The position numbers and the translations under genes were made by a program. The notes beneath the pieces were generated by a model. The model had not been told where the DNA came from and did no database searches. It was given only the letters and a program-made list of their open reading frames with translations. From Rhabditoides inermis (taxonomy: Eukaryota; Nematoda; Chromadorea; Rhabditida; Rhabditidae): DNA of 64,000 nt. Shown here piece after piece: positions 34,288 to 47,070 of this stretch. How positions within the stretch are numbered: position 1 is the stretch's first letter; every line of letters begins with the position of its first letter. Location of the stretch: assembly GCA_963966185.1 (NCBI GenBank), contig CAWZYM010000272.1, positions 417,501-481,500 on the forward strand. The letters are read 5' to 3'.

Positions 34288-34443
34288 TAATTAGGAAATG
34301 ACACCACGACACCACGACACCATGGTGTCGACACCACGACACCTTGACACGTTCATAACAAGCGTGGTGTCATGGTGTCTGGTGTCTGGTGTCATGGTGT
34401 CTGGTGTCTGGTGTCATGGTGTCTGGTGTCATTTCCTAATTGC
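34288..34443. repeat. Palindromic GACACCA minisatellite
   Basis: Ends AATTAGGAAATGACACCA and its complement TGGTGTCATTTCCTAATT enclose inverted blocks of CACGACAC and TGGTGTC units. Confidence 0.85.
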
Positions 34444-34828
34444 CCAAAATAACGCGTGTAGTTATTGTTTTTCAAATCAGTTTGAGCGCACAAGTTTGGA
34501 ACAAGACTGTATTTGCTCATCGCAGGAAACGAGTAGTTCATTTCTAACTCAACAAACTCTCGCATAGCCACTAGTACATATATATATAAGTTTATCGCAT
34601 GTATGTTTGATAGAGTATGCAAGAAATTGCGGATGGACACTGGCGAAATAAGTGATAATACGATTGTGTGACAAAGGTAAAAATGGTAAAACTAAAACAA
34701 AATGAGCTACTACCGCGCCTTGCTCAAGGGTACCGGCGGAGTGATGGTCACATATAATACACGTTGAATTAAAAGAGACACAAGAAGTGCAGGTGGGACG
34801 ACGTGTGAGAGACGACCTGACTCTCCAG

Positions 34829-36067
34829 TCATGATGCACGAATCCGAGACGACGGGAAACCGCTAGAACCAGCCCTGACGAGCTCTCTAAACCGCCCCGC
34901 ATCCCTCACTCCCACGACTTCAGATGAAAGGCTATTCCAGAAACTATGTGCTCTATGAATGCTCGTGAGTAGTCTGTTAGCTGGATCAAAACAAGGGACA
35001 ATGCGCAAACTGTGTGAGTGTCTGGAGGATGTTGGTATTACATTGAATACACCATCAGATTCAAAAGGCAAAACTCGGTGAGTGACTTTGTATATGAATG
35101 TGACGTCATTGATAAAACGACGGGACTCGAGAGTTTCAAGCCCCAGCAGGCGGAGACGCTCAGAGTATCCAAGAGATAGGTGACCAGCTCGTTGGCAGAT
35201 GCGACGGGTAAAGTACCTTTGCACACCTTCAAGCAGATTCACCAAACGCACGCTAGTTGGGTTCCACAACTCAGTAGAATATTCCAACTTGCATCGGAAA
35301 TATGTAACATATTCTCTCACTAAGACAGTGAGATTTCGCGTGTGATATGCCCTCAAAAAGTTATTGATCGACCACAGGGCGTTGTTTGCTATACGAGAGA
35401 TATGAGTGTCAAAGCCAAGACTGTCAGAGATCCATACACCTAAGTCTTTCACGCAGACAGTGGCTTCGAGAAGTGTGCCGCCAGCACAATACACAAAACG
35501 CGGATTTCTTTTACCCAAGTGAAGAATGTAGGTTTTAGAGGTTGAAATGGTGAGTCCCCACTTGCGCGACCAAGTGTTAACCGCGTCTACTGCAGCCTGA
35601 AAGGCGGAGTGCGCCGACACATCAGACGGGTCAAACGAGAAATAGACCTTGAGGTCATCCGCATACAACACGCAGTGCATACCAGTTGGAAGTGATCTCA
35701 CTATGTCGTTTATATAGATGTTAAACAAGAGAGGGCCAAGACAGCTGCCCTGAGGCACACCACAGTTCACTTGCCTGGGGGCAGACAGTGAATCTCCAAT
35801 AAGAACGTGAGTCGTCCGGTCACACAAAAAGCTCTTGATCCAAGAGAGAGCATTGCCACGGATACCAATAGAGTGAAGTTTGTCAAAAAGCATAGAGTGA
35901 TTTATGGTATCGAATGCCTTCTTGTAATCAACATAGAGACAATCAACTACTTTTCCATCAGTGAGGTCGCGCGCCCAGTGAGAGTGACACTGCACGAGTT
36001 GTGCTGCGGTGGACCGACCTTTACGGAATCCGTACTGGTGACGCGAAAGGAGACAATTGTGTTCCAT
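34829..36067 (-). mobile_element. Non-LTR retrotransposon reverse transcriptase, 5' truncated (CR1/Jockey-like)
   Basis: A 412-residue open frame covers most of the reverse transcriptase: QYGFRKGRSTAAQLV, YVDYKKAFDTINHS, GVPQGSCLGPLLFNIYINDI, the catalytic YADDLKVY, then WGLTISTSKT and a thumb region ending at WNSLSSEVVG. There is no stop or shift in this part, but an in-frame stop lies just upstream and no endonuclease domain precedes it. It is therefore a truncated insertion. The 3' flank has a CTTGAGCAAGGCGCGGTAG stretch like LINE tails. Confidence 0.85.
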
Positions 36068-36384
36068 GTAGGGTTTCCGTCGGACGGCGTTTCTATTTCG
36101 TTATTGTACACGTAGAGTAGTTATGGGATGTTATAGTAAAACGATTTAACAATGGGGAACATGCGTTATCAATAACTCTCATATAAGCACACTACTCTCT
36201 CTTTTTTTTCTTAGAGACACTTGCGAACACAAAATCACGGATCATTGCGATTTGCACAAAAATGGTTCGTTTTCTACCTGTTCCGTCATGTATGTAGTTG
36301 TGAAAAATTGTTGTCTTGAGACATTTTTTTCAAGTGGCAGTCGTAGTTGTGGCATGAACTTTATCGTCAGACTGATGTGCTCAC

Positions 36385-37654
36385 TTAGTTCACACTAGCG
36401 GGAGTTGCATCATGTATGGGAAGAGAGTTCCATGCGGACCGCACTTTCCTAGGGGACTGATTGGCTATCGGCGTGGAGACCGCCACCATGGTGTTTTTCT
36501 CGGCTGCCACCTTCCGACGACAGAACACGCGGCGCACCGCTCGCCGGAAGTCAGCACTGCAGATGACGTCATTCACGAGTATCACTTTGTGAACTACCTG
36601 ATAGCATAGTACAGGCGATACTTATAGGCACACGCGATACCGAGGCTGCATCCAAAGTAGACCTACAGTAATGACATTATCGATACCTATACGGTATCCG
36701 CCGTTCAGCGTTTCTCACATCCATGTATAGATGAGTGGTTGGCTCCGCGTGAAAAGTGGCAATTATGGGCGCATAGGTAATGAAGAGAGCCACGAAAATG
36801 ACCGCCATGAAATGTCGGATAGACTTGCTTATTGCTATCTTCTTGTTACTATCTGTAAACACTTTGTAAATCGTTTCACTTCAATCTCAACTCGCCCATG
36901 TCGGAGCACGAAATAGCGTAAATTGCGTAGAAATACATGCAGTAGTCGACGATTCCCGACAGAAAAGTCGCCCATATCCAGAGTTGGCGGTGCATGCCCG
37001 AGAAGACTTGGTGTGTGGTGCACAGCACTCGCTGGCTGAAACACACGCGCCCTTCTCCCACAATCACAGCCACTCCTCACGCTGGCGCGTCATGTTGCAT
37101 GAAGAAGACGGGCGCAAAGTAAATAAGACAAAACAGCGTCGGCAGACCTAGGTATTTGGTGTAATCGGCAAGATGACCGATGCGCTCACCGGCCTGGTAC
37201 GAGACCATCTTCGCCTGACTCCACTTTTTGTACGCGACGCTTCTCACCGTGAACGCTCGGTCGATCGCCATACACGTGGTGTAGACGACAGACATGGAGC
37301 AGCAGAGGGAAGGGAGGAGCTGGGAGGATAGATGGAACGGTCCAGTCAAAGATACCTGAATGTATGTGCACTGTCGTTGCGTGGGTTGGAGCTGCGGGTG
37401 AGCCATGAACACCACGGTGACGACGTTGCCCCACTGATGCACCACGTCGCAGCCCTGCATGAATATGCGACAAGCTTGCGTCGGTGTGTGCATCTCTCTA
37501 TAAGAAAATATTCCTCGAAAAACAGTCGCATGAGACTAGCTCACTTGTTTTTCCGTGACGAATATACCAGAATGGGAAAACAGAGCGTGCATATTGCAGC
37601 GCATGTCAAATACATGAAACATGCGGGTGAAAGGGATAGGAGGCTATCGTCCAT
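36385..37654 (-). CDS. Nematode seven-transmembrane receptor, paralogue of the 41.0-42.7 kb gene
   Basis: Starts MDDSLLSLSPACFMYL directly after a TTTTCAG acceptor, suggesting trans-splicing. The helices include ICTLCFPILVY, WGNVVTVVFMAHPQ, CMAIDRAF at the cytoplasmic end of helix three, LWIWATFLSGIVDYCMY and a last helix AYKYRLYYAIR followed by SADFRRAVRRVF. Some splice sites in the middle are weak. It shares intron positions and the phrases KEMHT, QLQPTQ and HQVF with the gene at 41002-42663, so they are tandem duplicates. Probably a chemosensory or peptide receptor; I cannot assign a named SR family. Confidence 0.65.
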
Positions 37655-39893
37655 CTGAAAATGACCAGTAAAAATAACGAGAGTGACAAATAAACAGTAA
37701 TAAACAAAGTTTTAAAAATAAAGAGCACCATACTTTTCTTGGACTTTTGGTGACATTTAATATCTATGATTAACTTTTCATCAAATACATGTGATTGTGA
37801 AGATTCGTTACCTCGATTCGCACTTGGGAGATGAGAGTTGTCATTTACCTAAAAATAGACGAAATTTCGACAGAATGATACCGTCTTCTATAGGCGGAGC
37901 TTTTTGAACATTGAACCTACAACTAATTATGTAATGTTTGCTAAAAACTGAAAAGGTTTCGAACCCCAGTCATGACAAAATCAACAACACTATTTGTGAA
38001 CTGACTACTGACGGTCAAATTGGATCGAACGAGAGTTACTAAATTGATTGATAGGGCAAGGAAATTATCAAGAGACAAAACTCACTGGTACAGTACAACT
38101 GCTAAAATTTCTTGAGAATTTGAAAAAGAAAACTAAAAACCTAAAAAGACGTTCCACCTCTTTTTAGAATTCTACTTTGAAAAAAAGAAATGTGTTTCAC
38201 ACTGGTCGGGGTGGATTGCGTACTTCATGCTTCATGTCGACATAATGACACCTTCACTAAATAAATGACAGCACTCAGTGACCGTGACTCATCTGCATGA
38301 AAACTTGGTCATGTTGAAAACATGACCAAGCGACCGGTGTCCGAATAAAATGAACAAGAGGAAAACTCGGACAACAAACAATCGAATGTTGACACGATGT
38401 ATACTTTGCAATCTTGGTGCAACTCAACATCTGGTCTCGATATTTATTTTCGGATTTTATTTGCATTCTCACGATGCTAAAAAACGATATATCCCTATAT
38501 CTTTTCTGGTAACAAACAAAGCAAAATAAAACAATCATACAACATAAAAAAAATTGGAAATGAATACATCAAAAACAAGACTCATCATACATAACTCATA
38601 TGTAACATGTGACTCATGGGAGTTCTGCTACGAACAAAAAACTGTAGTAAATAACAACAAGTTCATTTGACGCTATAACGCGGTTCAGGTAAAAAGAATA
38701 ATATGTTTATTTCACGCTGTCTGAGACTTTTGTTGTTAACATGATCATCGTCTCGTGTTCAGGTACAAATAACAAATTTTTCAAATGTAGTTTGAATGGT
38801 GTTTGTGTTAGCGCGTACATATATGCGGTAAATCTATCCATCTATCAGAGTGATCGATCGTGGCTCATTTTGACGAATCTATCTCGCTGACACTTTGCCC
38901 ATGCCTCACTACACTACTCCACTACGCTAACGCTCGCTTCCATTATAGAACAATCTATTCAACCAGCGCTCATACTAATCAGACCTCTCATGCCAGTCGT
39001 TTTTGTATTGCTTGTTCATGAAACGCGATCCTAGACAGAGATCATGAAATAAACCTTTGACTTTGACTTTGCAATCGCTACAAGACTGTGAATGACGCCG
39101 TACCGAGGGCCTTACTCAATGTCAGAAATGACACATGGCGACTGACGGCGATGCGGCGGGTAGTTCTGCAGTATTACTCATCTTCACGTCTTCACGACTC
39201 GGACTAGTTAGAGAACACGACTGCAGCTTGCAAACTTACCTCCGAGATACAAATAGATGAGTGCTCGCAAGTGTAGCCAGTATACAATGTGCTGTATCCT
39301 ACATATATGTTGTATTCATTTGTTCTCAAATCACACTTCCAGAGTTTTCAAGAAGCTATATCCAAAGGTCATGTTAGCAACAATGTGAACTGATCTAATT
39401 CATGTTAGTTAGATTCGCACCGTTCCGTAGGACAGATCATTGGTCGTGGCCATCTTTGTATCTTTTCTACGAAAGAAGTTATGAGCGATCTCGCGCACCC
39501 ATGAGGCGAGAGGCCAGCGTGTGGGTGGGGGGGGGGGGGGGGGGTGTCGTTTCCAGTCACTCTGACTCTCTGCCGAAAGCGTACTCTCTCGCGTTTTCTG
39601 CGCGTGTTCTCAAACTTGCACTTTGAGTGTAGCTCACCCCACGCCGCCAGCGTCTAATTCGCGCCGGGTTTACATTGTTTTGGGTTCGTCAACTATAACC
39701 AGGAGGAAGAGCGCAGTACGCGCGACTTCGGCGTAGTGAGAAAATATGTGGGGGGAAAAACGTTTTGTGAAACGTAACGGCGATCCGAAACGTAACGTGT
39801 GATCTGTGGTACATAAGAGTCAGAAGAGAGAGAAGGGCCGAGACAGAGAGAGAGAAGAGCAAAAAGAGATAGAGAGACAGAGATAAGAGAAGG

Positions 39894-39940
<47 letters not shown>

Positions 39941-40010
39941 AGTGAAAGAGAGAGAAGGAACAGTGAGAGAAGGAGAGAACAGATGGAGAGAAAAAAAAAA
40001 CATTCAAAAA

Positions 40011-40335
40011 GATTATTTTCTTCAAAAAGTACTTGCGTAAAGAGATGAACTTTGTCTCATCCCGATGCAGCAAAAGCACATGCATAAAACGTTTACAAAT
40101 ACTAACACAAACCTGCGCATTCTGAAATGTTCTGTTGATACTAACCAGTGAACACGATATACAAATAAACAGAGAGTAAGGATTAAGTAAGAAATAGAAA
40201 AGAGAAGAAAGAAAGAATGAAGAGAGAGAGAGGTGCAGGTTTGTGTTAGTATTTGTAAACGTTTTATGCATGTGCTTTTGCTGCATTGGGATGAGACAAA
40301 GTTCATCTCTTTACGCAAATAATTTTTGAAGAAAG
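40011..40335. mobile_element. Foldback element family B, copy 2
   Basis: Arms 40011-40114 and 40235-40333 are inverted copies, including AAAAGCACATGCATAAAACG. Related to the element at 19362-19892. Family A copy 2 begins at its right edge. Confidence 0.8.
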
Positions 40336-40467
40336 TTGCCTTTCGAATCGTCCTCAGAACACTCCCGAATTGCCTTCGAAATACTCCCGAATACCCCCGA
40401 ACACTTCGGAATGCCTTGCTATGCCTTCGAAACACTCCCGAATAGCTTTCGAAGAGACTGACCGCAC
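40333..40467. repeat. Foldback repeat family A, copy 2 (reverse)
   Basis: Reverse complement of 537-670 with about three differences in 130 bases. One terminal inverted repeat is missing where it meets the family B element. Confidence 0.8.
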
Positions 40468-41001
40468 CTTTACTGAACTCAAAATCTGAAAATCGAGCGC
40501 TCTTCTTGTACTCTTTCTTGTTTTGAGTTTATTTATGTTCTAATACTGAAGTCAACCCGCACGGATGGTTTTCGCTGTCCGTCACTCTATTCCCGTTCCC
40601 ACTGGCTGTGAAACAGCCTTGCCTAGTAGATTGTAGATCTTTTGTCGATCAAGTGGTATATATAGTGCGAACGGATTATGCTGACACAATTAGTTTTCAA
40701 AAAAAATGGCTGTAATTATATGAACAAATATTTGATCTGCAAAAAACCTCCATTGTCAAAACAGTTTTTGAAGAAAAAAGTGTCGCACTCCGCATTATCC
40801 ACTGTGGATCTAAAAACGGTTTTGAAAATCCACAATCTCTGACTCTGTTACCAGTTTTGGTTTGTACTTCGAAAAGGGTTTGCAAGTAGGTTTTCATCTT
40901 TATCTAGATATTTCATCTTTTTCTAGATATAGTGGCCGAGAAAAAGTCTTTTCTTGAAATCGTTACGCAAACAATAAATGATATTGATTGAGTGATCAAT
41001 A

Positions 41002-42663
41002 CTAATACACGGTCAATCGGTTCATTTTGACGCGCTCGGTGCCGGTGGTCTTCCTAGTCGCCTTCCTCGGAACCAGCAGCCGACGGAGAGACTTGCGGTA
41101 GTCGGAACTGAAACGGAACACGGTGCCCGCTTCGAGCCTCGGCCGCTCACCTGATCGCATAGTATAGCCGGTACTTGTACGCCAGTCCAACCGCCACGAA
41201 CGTTCCGGGGTAGAGCTGAACACGCGTGTGAGCTTTTTCAGAAGCAGATGCTCACCTGCATGTATAGATGAAGTTTTGGATCTGCGTCGAGTGTGGCCAG
41301 AATGGGCGGATACGCCACGTAGCCCATTCCCACGCAGAACATGGCCGTCACTATCGACCACGACAGCGCCTTCTTCTTCGAACTGTCTGAAACACCATCG
41401 TCAAAGCACTGTTCGGTAGTTCGCAATTGTTCCGTAGTGGTTTGTGCGCACGGAAGAACAATTTGAAACGCACAGCGGCGCCGCATCGTCACCCACTAGG
41501 CTGGAGTGAAAAAGGCGATTGCTCACCCATGTTCTGTCGTCGGATGGATAGCAGCGCGAACGCGTACACCACGTATTCGTACACGGGCACCATCGCCAGC
41601 GACCAGAGCCAGCGGCGGCGGTGAGGCCCAGTGAACACCTGGTGAGAAGAGCACACGATGCGCGCGCTGAAAACCATGGGATTGAATGAGTACTCTGGTG
41701 AGAGTGGTAGCGCGAATCTTGAACAACGCCTGGAACCCATTGCCTTTTTGAACAACGCCTAGGACCGACCAACCTAGACGCGTGGGTGAACTGTTGCGGC
41801 AGAAGAACGACGGGTAGGTAGAAGACGAGTGTGACCACAATCGGCATCGCCGCCTCAACAACACGTATTGGAGACACGCATTGGAGATATGAAGAGTGAC
41901 TCACCTGGCACGCCAGCCGGAACGTCTCGCTGCACTTCTGGTACTGCTGCGCGTAGTGGATGGTGAAGGCGCGCTCGGTGGAAGACGCCAGAGTGTGCGC
42001 CAGCGACATGCTCATCATCCACGTCGGAACCAACTGAAAGGGTCGGTTGGAGATACTCCGTACGGACAGACAGACATAACAGGCAGATTGGTAATTGTTG
42101 CGTTGAGTTGATTCACTCTTTCCCTTACCATCAGCCACGTGCACTCGGTTTGCGTGGGCTGGAGTTGTGGGGCGAGAATGAAGACGACTGTCAACAGGTT
42201 GCCGAGCTGCAATCGTTCGGTGAATCAGAGACGCAGACGGCGAGAGCAGCGTCGGCGCTCTCTCACTCTCCCATAGTCTCTCGTCGCCTCTCTCACCTGG
42301 TACACCACGTCGGCGCCGTTCATCGCCAGTCGGAAGTAGTTGGTGAGCGTGTGCATCTCCCTGCAATCACTCACAACACAATCAAATTTTATCCAGATTT
42401 CGCATTTTCTTTTTTTCAAGTTCGTTTCACTTGCTCTCCCTAATTATGCCGTTGTGAGAGACAGATAAAGATATGAGACATGAAAGTGAGCATATAAGAA
42501 ATTAGTCTATACTATAGTGTTTGAACTGGGTAAACAAGTGCGACACTCACTTGTTTTTGAGTGACGTTATGAGATAGATGGGAAATCCGATGACGCATAT
42601 GAGAGCGCATAGAATATAGCCGAGTACCGCCGGCACGAAACCCCACTCTATTTGCGGCGACAT
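41002..42663 (-). CDS. Nematode seven-transmembrane receptor, unassigned family
   Basis: Nine exons in phase: 42551-42663, 42297-42360, 42129-42206, 41905-42033, 41774-41853, 41527-41666, 41256-41386, 41151-41215, 41002-41107; 301 residues. Seven hydrophobic segments are visible, starting VLGYILCALICVIGFPIYLI and ending with LYPGTFVAVGLAYKYRLYYA. SSTERAFT after helix three takes the place of the usual DRY-type motif. A Lys/Arg-rich tail ends at MNRLTVY. Paralogue of the gene at 36385-37654. Likely a chemosensory G-protein-coupled receptor. Confidence 0.7.
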
Positions 42664-42895
42664 GTTCTGTAAAAGTAAAACACTACAATAAATGAAGTAA
42701 AACTTCCACGAAGTGAAAATAGAAATAGTGCAGAATTCCTGAATCCGAAAGAAAATATGACCAAGAGAGAAAAAGAGTTGGCAAAGACCACGGGGACACG
42801 TAATGAAATAACACATGAAACCGGGAGTGCAACGAAGTTAAGTACCGAGAATCAATGGAAGCGGAAGTCGGGGCTGAGGGGGGGTGAGGTGAGAT

Positions 42896-42942
<47 letters not shown>

Positions 42943-45145
42943 GTATAGCTAACGAGCATGCTCGGAATTAGTATATTGTGTTCTTTCAATTCGCAGACCA
43001 TTTCATAACCGGTAAGGCTAAGCGCAAAAGTATAAAAACCTAGACAACCAGAGACTGGATATGATAATTTAATTCAGAAGCAAATTTCAAAGAAGCTGCT
43101 GCAACTTCATGTTATTCCCTCTCAATCTCACCAAGTCACAAAGACCAATCGTGAGCACTGGACAATAAAAACTGTCGAAAACAGACACCTCCAACGCCAT
43201 CTCACAAACTAGAAGAAAGTCAATCATAGAATCCTCTGATCGTTCTGATAACCTGCGTACAATTCTGTAAACGAAACCGGTTTCAATACGCATGCTTCTG
43301 GAACAGTAGAAGATCAGAAGAGCACCATAGGTCACGGGCATCCAAATATCACAGCTATTTTATACCGTAATTTTAATATTTAAAAAAAAAACAGAGCTGT
43401 CGAACCAGTTGACGAGACGCCTTGCCGAGCGCCTTGAGAAAGTCAGCGACGACAAGGTCGGTTCGAAAATCATCTGTCTCGCCCAGAAACCATCTGTGTG
43501 GTACCGCTCCAGCCGCAATCTTATTGTTGTTGTTTCCAGGTGCCGCCACAAATGACAAACAAAGTTATACGCACATGTAAACATGTGGTACAGGAAATTT
43601 TCTCTGAATCAGAAGTAGCACGTACTGTGTGAGGCCAAAAAACATTCACTGTGATCACTAATATCAATATCACGACCAAATCAAAAGAAAAATTGAACAC
43701 AAATCCCTTTCTCGGGTTCCTGTTGACATACCAAGTTTTTAATCAGCGGTGTTACGAGATTTACGAGTGGTCTAGCGTCTAGCTAACTACATACTCGAAT
43801 CGACACTCTTTCATGATGTATGTATTTGTGATCAGATGACTATCGCTGTGAACGATGACTTGAAATCACAGTTTGATTCAAAAGCCGCTTGACTCGAACT
43901 TATTCCAAAATATATGCCGTTAGAGAATAGAATAGTTAATCAATATCACGCAATAGAGTAATCACAAAGGAAAACGCGAATTTGGATCAAGTGGTTTCGA
44001 CTCCTAGCATCTTACCACTTGAGCCTTCCATCAACCCGGACTCTCATCAGAGATGAAGTTGATAGAAAGTGTTTGTGAATAGTTTTCGTGGTTGGGGGAA
44101 TAATGTACAATAAAATATTTCAAAAATGGTGGATAAATGAGCAGGAGTGGGGGTGACGAAAACTACTTGTTAGGGCAGGTATTTCGAATTTTTTGTATTT
44201 CGAAATGCGGGGCTTCACTTTCTCCAGACACTGTTGACTTTACAGCATATGCGGAGAGCGGAATCCAGTCACATCTCCAGACATCCGTCTTCTTATCCGA
44301 TATAGTATGCGTCCTTGATCCTTGATTCATTTTCGAGCACGTGAGTTTTATGGGCCACCTTGGGTCTACCGTCGAACGTTCTCGAATTTCTCGCGTCCAT
44401 TTGCATACTTGCTCCCGGTCGATCCATTCGTTACCATTATGTTGCGAAATCCAAGAAATCTGTGAGTTACCGACTATGTGCACTCCCAACAGGCTTATTT
44501 GGCTCCTCCTCATCGTCTCACAGTGAACGGCTCCGGATATCGATCGATAACAGCAGCGTTCTTCTCTTCCGGTCGCGGGTGCCGCCGTTGCCCTTCAATT
44601 CGCCTTCGCTTTGTACTTTTTTTCCCTCCAATTGAGAATTCGCGCTTCTATGAAACCATTTTAGATTGTTACTTTTTTCTATAAACTCGTAATTTGATCT
44701 TGAAAAATCTTAACAATTGGCTTTCTAAATGTGTTGAGTGAAAGTATGATGATGAATGTTTTTTACACCTGCATTCTCAAAAACGGATAGTGAGTCATAA
44801 ATTACAGTTCCGCTGTTGAAAAAAAATTGTTATTTCCAGCGACAGTTTTTGTTTTTTTCTAGCAACTTCAAACTACGATCGTAGGTTCGTTTTACGAAGA
44901 TGAGGTTCCACTCACACATACATATCAAAAAGTATTTTATTTTACATAAGTAATTACAATTACGAAACTATAATCGCATAGTAGTCTCTATTATTACCCG
45001 TTGAGCTACTGGCGAAGCAACGCCAGCCGCCCTACAAAAGAAACTATCAAGGCGAAGGCAGGTCCCAAAGAATCTATGACTACCCCAGCTAGACTAGCAC
45101 ATCGATCGGGTCGCGGTGGTCGATCGATCGATATCGACTGGGTGA
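42664..45145. other. Gap with uncertain reading frames
   Basis: A GA tract lies at 42901-42940. Minus-strand frames at 43087-43341, 43373-43558 and 44163-44513 have gene-like composition, but no family or clear splice pattern was found. They could be decayed receptor exons or chance. Confidence 0.35.
44936..44941 (-). terminator. Polyadenylation signal of MITOK
   Basis: AATAAA on the minus strand about 205 bases after the MITOK stop codon. Confidence 0.5.
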
Positions 45146-47070
45146 CTATCCACCACGGAACAGGGCATACATGAGGGGAATGGTGACTCCTATGGCAGTG
45201 TAGAGGAAGACGACCGAGAGCAGAGTCTGCAGCTTCATGCGAGACTCCAGGTTCCTGCAAAGAAGCGAGTAGCGAGTGAGTCAGCAAGGTCACAACAATT
45301 CACCTCAAAACCACTTCGATTTCTTTGAATTTTCGCTAAAAAAAGGGAATAACTTTCTCAAAACTGTTGACCGTTACTCCCTCTTATCCTTGATTCTATA
45401 TTCCCACTTCCTCGCCCCACCTCTCTGTCTGGTCGAGCAGCTTCTCCATGTCGTTTCCGACATAGACCACAGCCTCCGGATCGGCGTGTAGCTTTCCCTC
45501 GATCCTCGCCAGGCGAGTCAGCTCCGCCATCTGAGACGACAGACGCGCATTCTCCGAACGGATCGCCTCCATCATCTACAAGCACAAAACACAATCTCTC
45601 TCATTCTCCTCCGTACCTCCGTTCACAGAATGTTGCACGCAACAAGCTTTTCTCAAGATTCTTTCAAGAAACGTATAAACCACAGGTGCACTGGTCCCAC
45701 TGCTCCTCCCCCACCTTCTCCACGTTCTCCTCTCCTATCAGACTGGCCGCTCCTCCTCCTTCTCCGCCTGCTCCCTTCACCCCTTCCACGTGTACGATAC
45801 CGCTCATGTCAGCGATAAACGCGTCCACCTAGGAAAGTATGAATAAAAGTACACAAAAAGTGCTGGATACATCCAATTTAAAATGAAAAGGGAACGAGTA
45901 TACACACCTTCTGGTTTTGTAGCCGCACCATCTCGGCCATTTCGCTCATGTGCGCGCCGCCCGCCGGGATCATCTCCTGCAGATGGCGCATGCGCAGCTC
46001 GTTGCCTGCAATAACAGCTAACAGTACATCTTAACTCTAATTGAACCAATATTGATTCATTAAACGTGATTTGATGATGTACGTATCAGACTCACACTCA
46101 GTATTGCAACGTTTTCGAGAGAAAAAAATGTTCGATCGGTCAATTGAACACTGCAGTACCCACCAATACTGGTGCCCATGATTCCGAGGAGTGCACCGAC
46201 GAGGGAGGCGGACACGCCCCACCACTTGGTCTTCTCCGCACGCTCGCGCTCACGCTCGTGCGACGCCCGCACCCTGCAATCAAACAATGTTCAATCAAAT
46301 AAATTATACATTGAATCTGACACAAATGAAACGTATGACATCAATCAACAAATTTCACTTTGCAGCAGCAGCCGCACAGAAACCAACTTGTTAAACAAAA
46401 CGTAAAACGCAATTCTAATTCTGTACTTCCATATATGCCATACGTATTATGCGTAACATCTAGACTAGAACCCACTTCTGTGACAGCATGTGGAACGCCT
46501 CTCGCTCGGCGCTCTCCGTGTCTCCAAAGTCCTCGAGGAGGGCGCGCTCCTGCTTGATCACCGCGTGCTCCTCCGTCAACAGGTGCAGGTACCTATGGAA
46601 TATGAATTGCGTGTACCCACCAATACTTGTGTGAATGTCCATGGGACGCAAAATATAAACAATGTTAGAATGCACACCTGTCTTCGCCCCTGCTGGTGCG
46701 GTCGAGCTCGCCGTGTATCTCTTTGAGGCGTGCCTGGATGCTCTTCAACTCGCCTTGCTTGGAGCGGCGGACGAGCTGCGCATCCGACAAACGCTCCTCC
46801 CACTGTAACAGCAACACGTAACGGATGCATGCTTCGCGATCACATTCATACGAATAAAAATAAAAACATCGACCACAATGTACCCACGTGCATGACTTCG
46901 GCCTGCGCCTCTTTGACGGCCTTGATGCCGATAAAGTCCTCGTATCTGTCCATGAAGCCCTCGAACTTAGCTGGGGAGGAGGAAGATGTGAGAGCGGCAT
47001 CGTTCGATTGCAGGCGGCGGGGCGCGCAGCGAAGCACACTGCGCACTACTAGCCCACTCCCCCGCAACAT
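45146..47070 (-). CDS. Mitochondrial potassium channel subunit MITOK (CCDC51 homologue)
   Basis: Eight exons from 47070 down to 45146 encode about 340 residues. The N terminus (MLRGSGLVVRSVLRCAPRR) looks like a mitochondrial presequence. Then come DRYEDFIGIKAVKEAQAEV, a coiled coil, the family block YLHLLTEEHAVIKQERALLE, the basic RERERAEKTKWWGVSASLVG leading into the first membrane segment, and a second membrane segment near the C terminus (VVFLYTAIGVTIPLMYALF). This order matches human CCDC51, the pore-forming part of the inner-membrane ATP-sensitive K+ channel. Exon blocks: 46887-47070, 46679-46804, 46476-46592, 46163-46274, 45907-46006, 45719-45832, 45425-45576, 45146-45254. Internal boundaries are approximate. 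Confidence 0.85.

Larger units (their letters stand above)
38640..41001. other. Gap without gene
   Basis: Holds a possible LINE 3' end near 38840-39075 (ends AATAAACC then TTTGACTTTGAC), an 18-base G run at 39527-39544, a GA tract at 39832-39960 and the composite foldback region 40011-40467. Confidence 0.4.

Noticed and set aside
43980..44035. tRNA-like segment (GGTTTCGACTCC with TTACCACTTGAGCC)
   Set aside because: The A-box-like and B-box-like parts are on opposite strands, so no cloverleaf is possible.
44163..44513. Minus-strand 116-codon frame
   Set aside because: Composition is gene-like, but no family, splice context or start was recognised, so it is not called as a gene.
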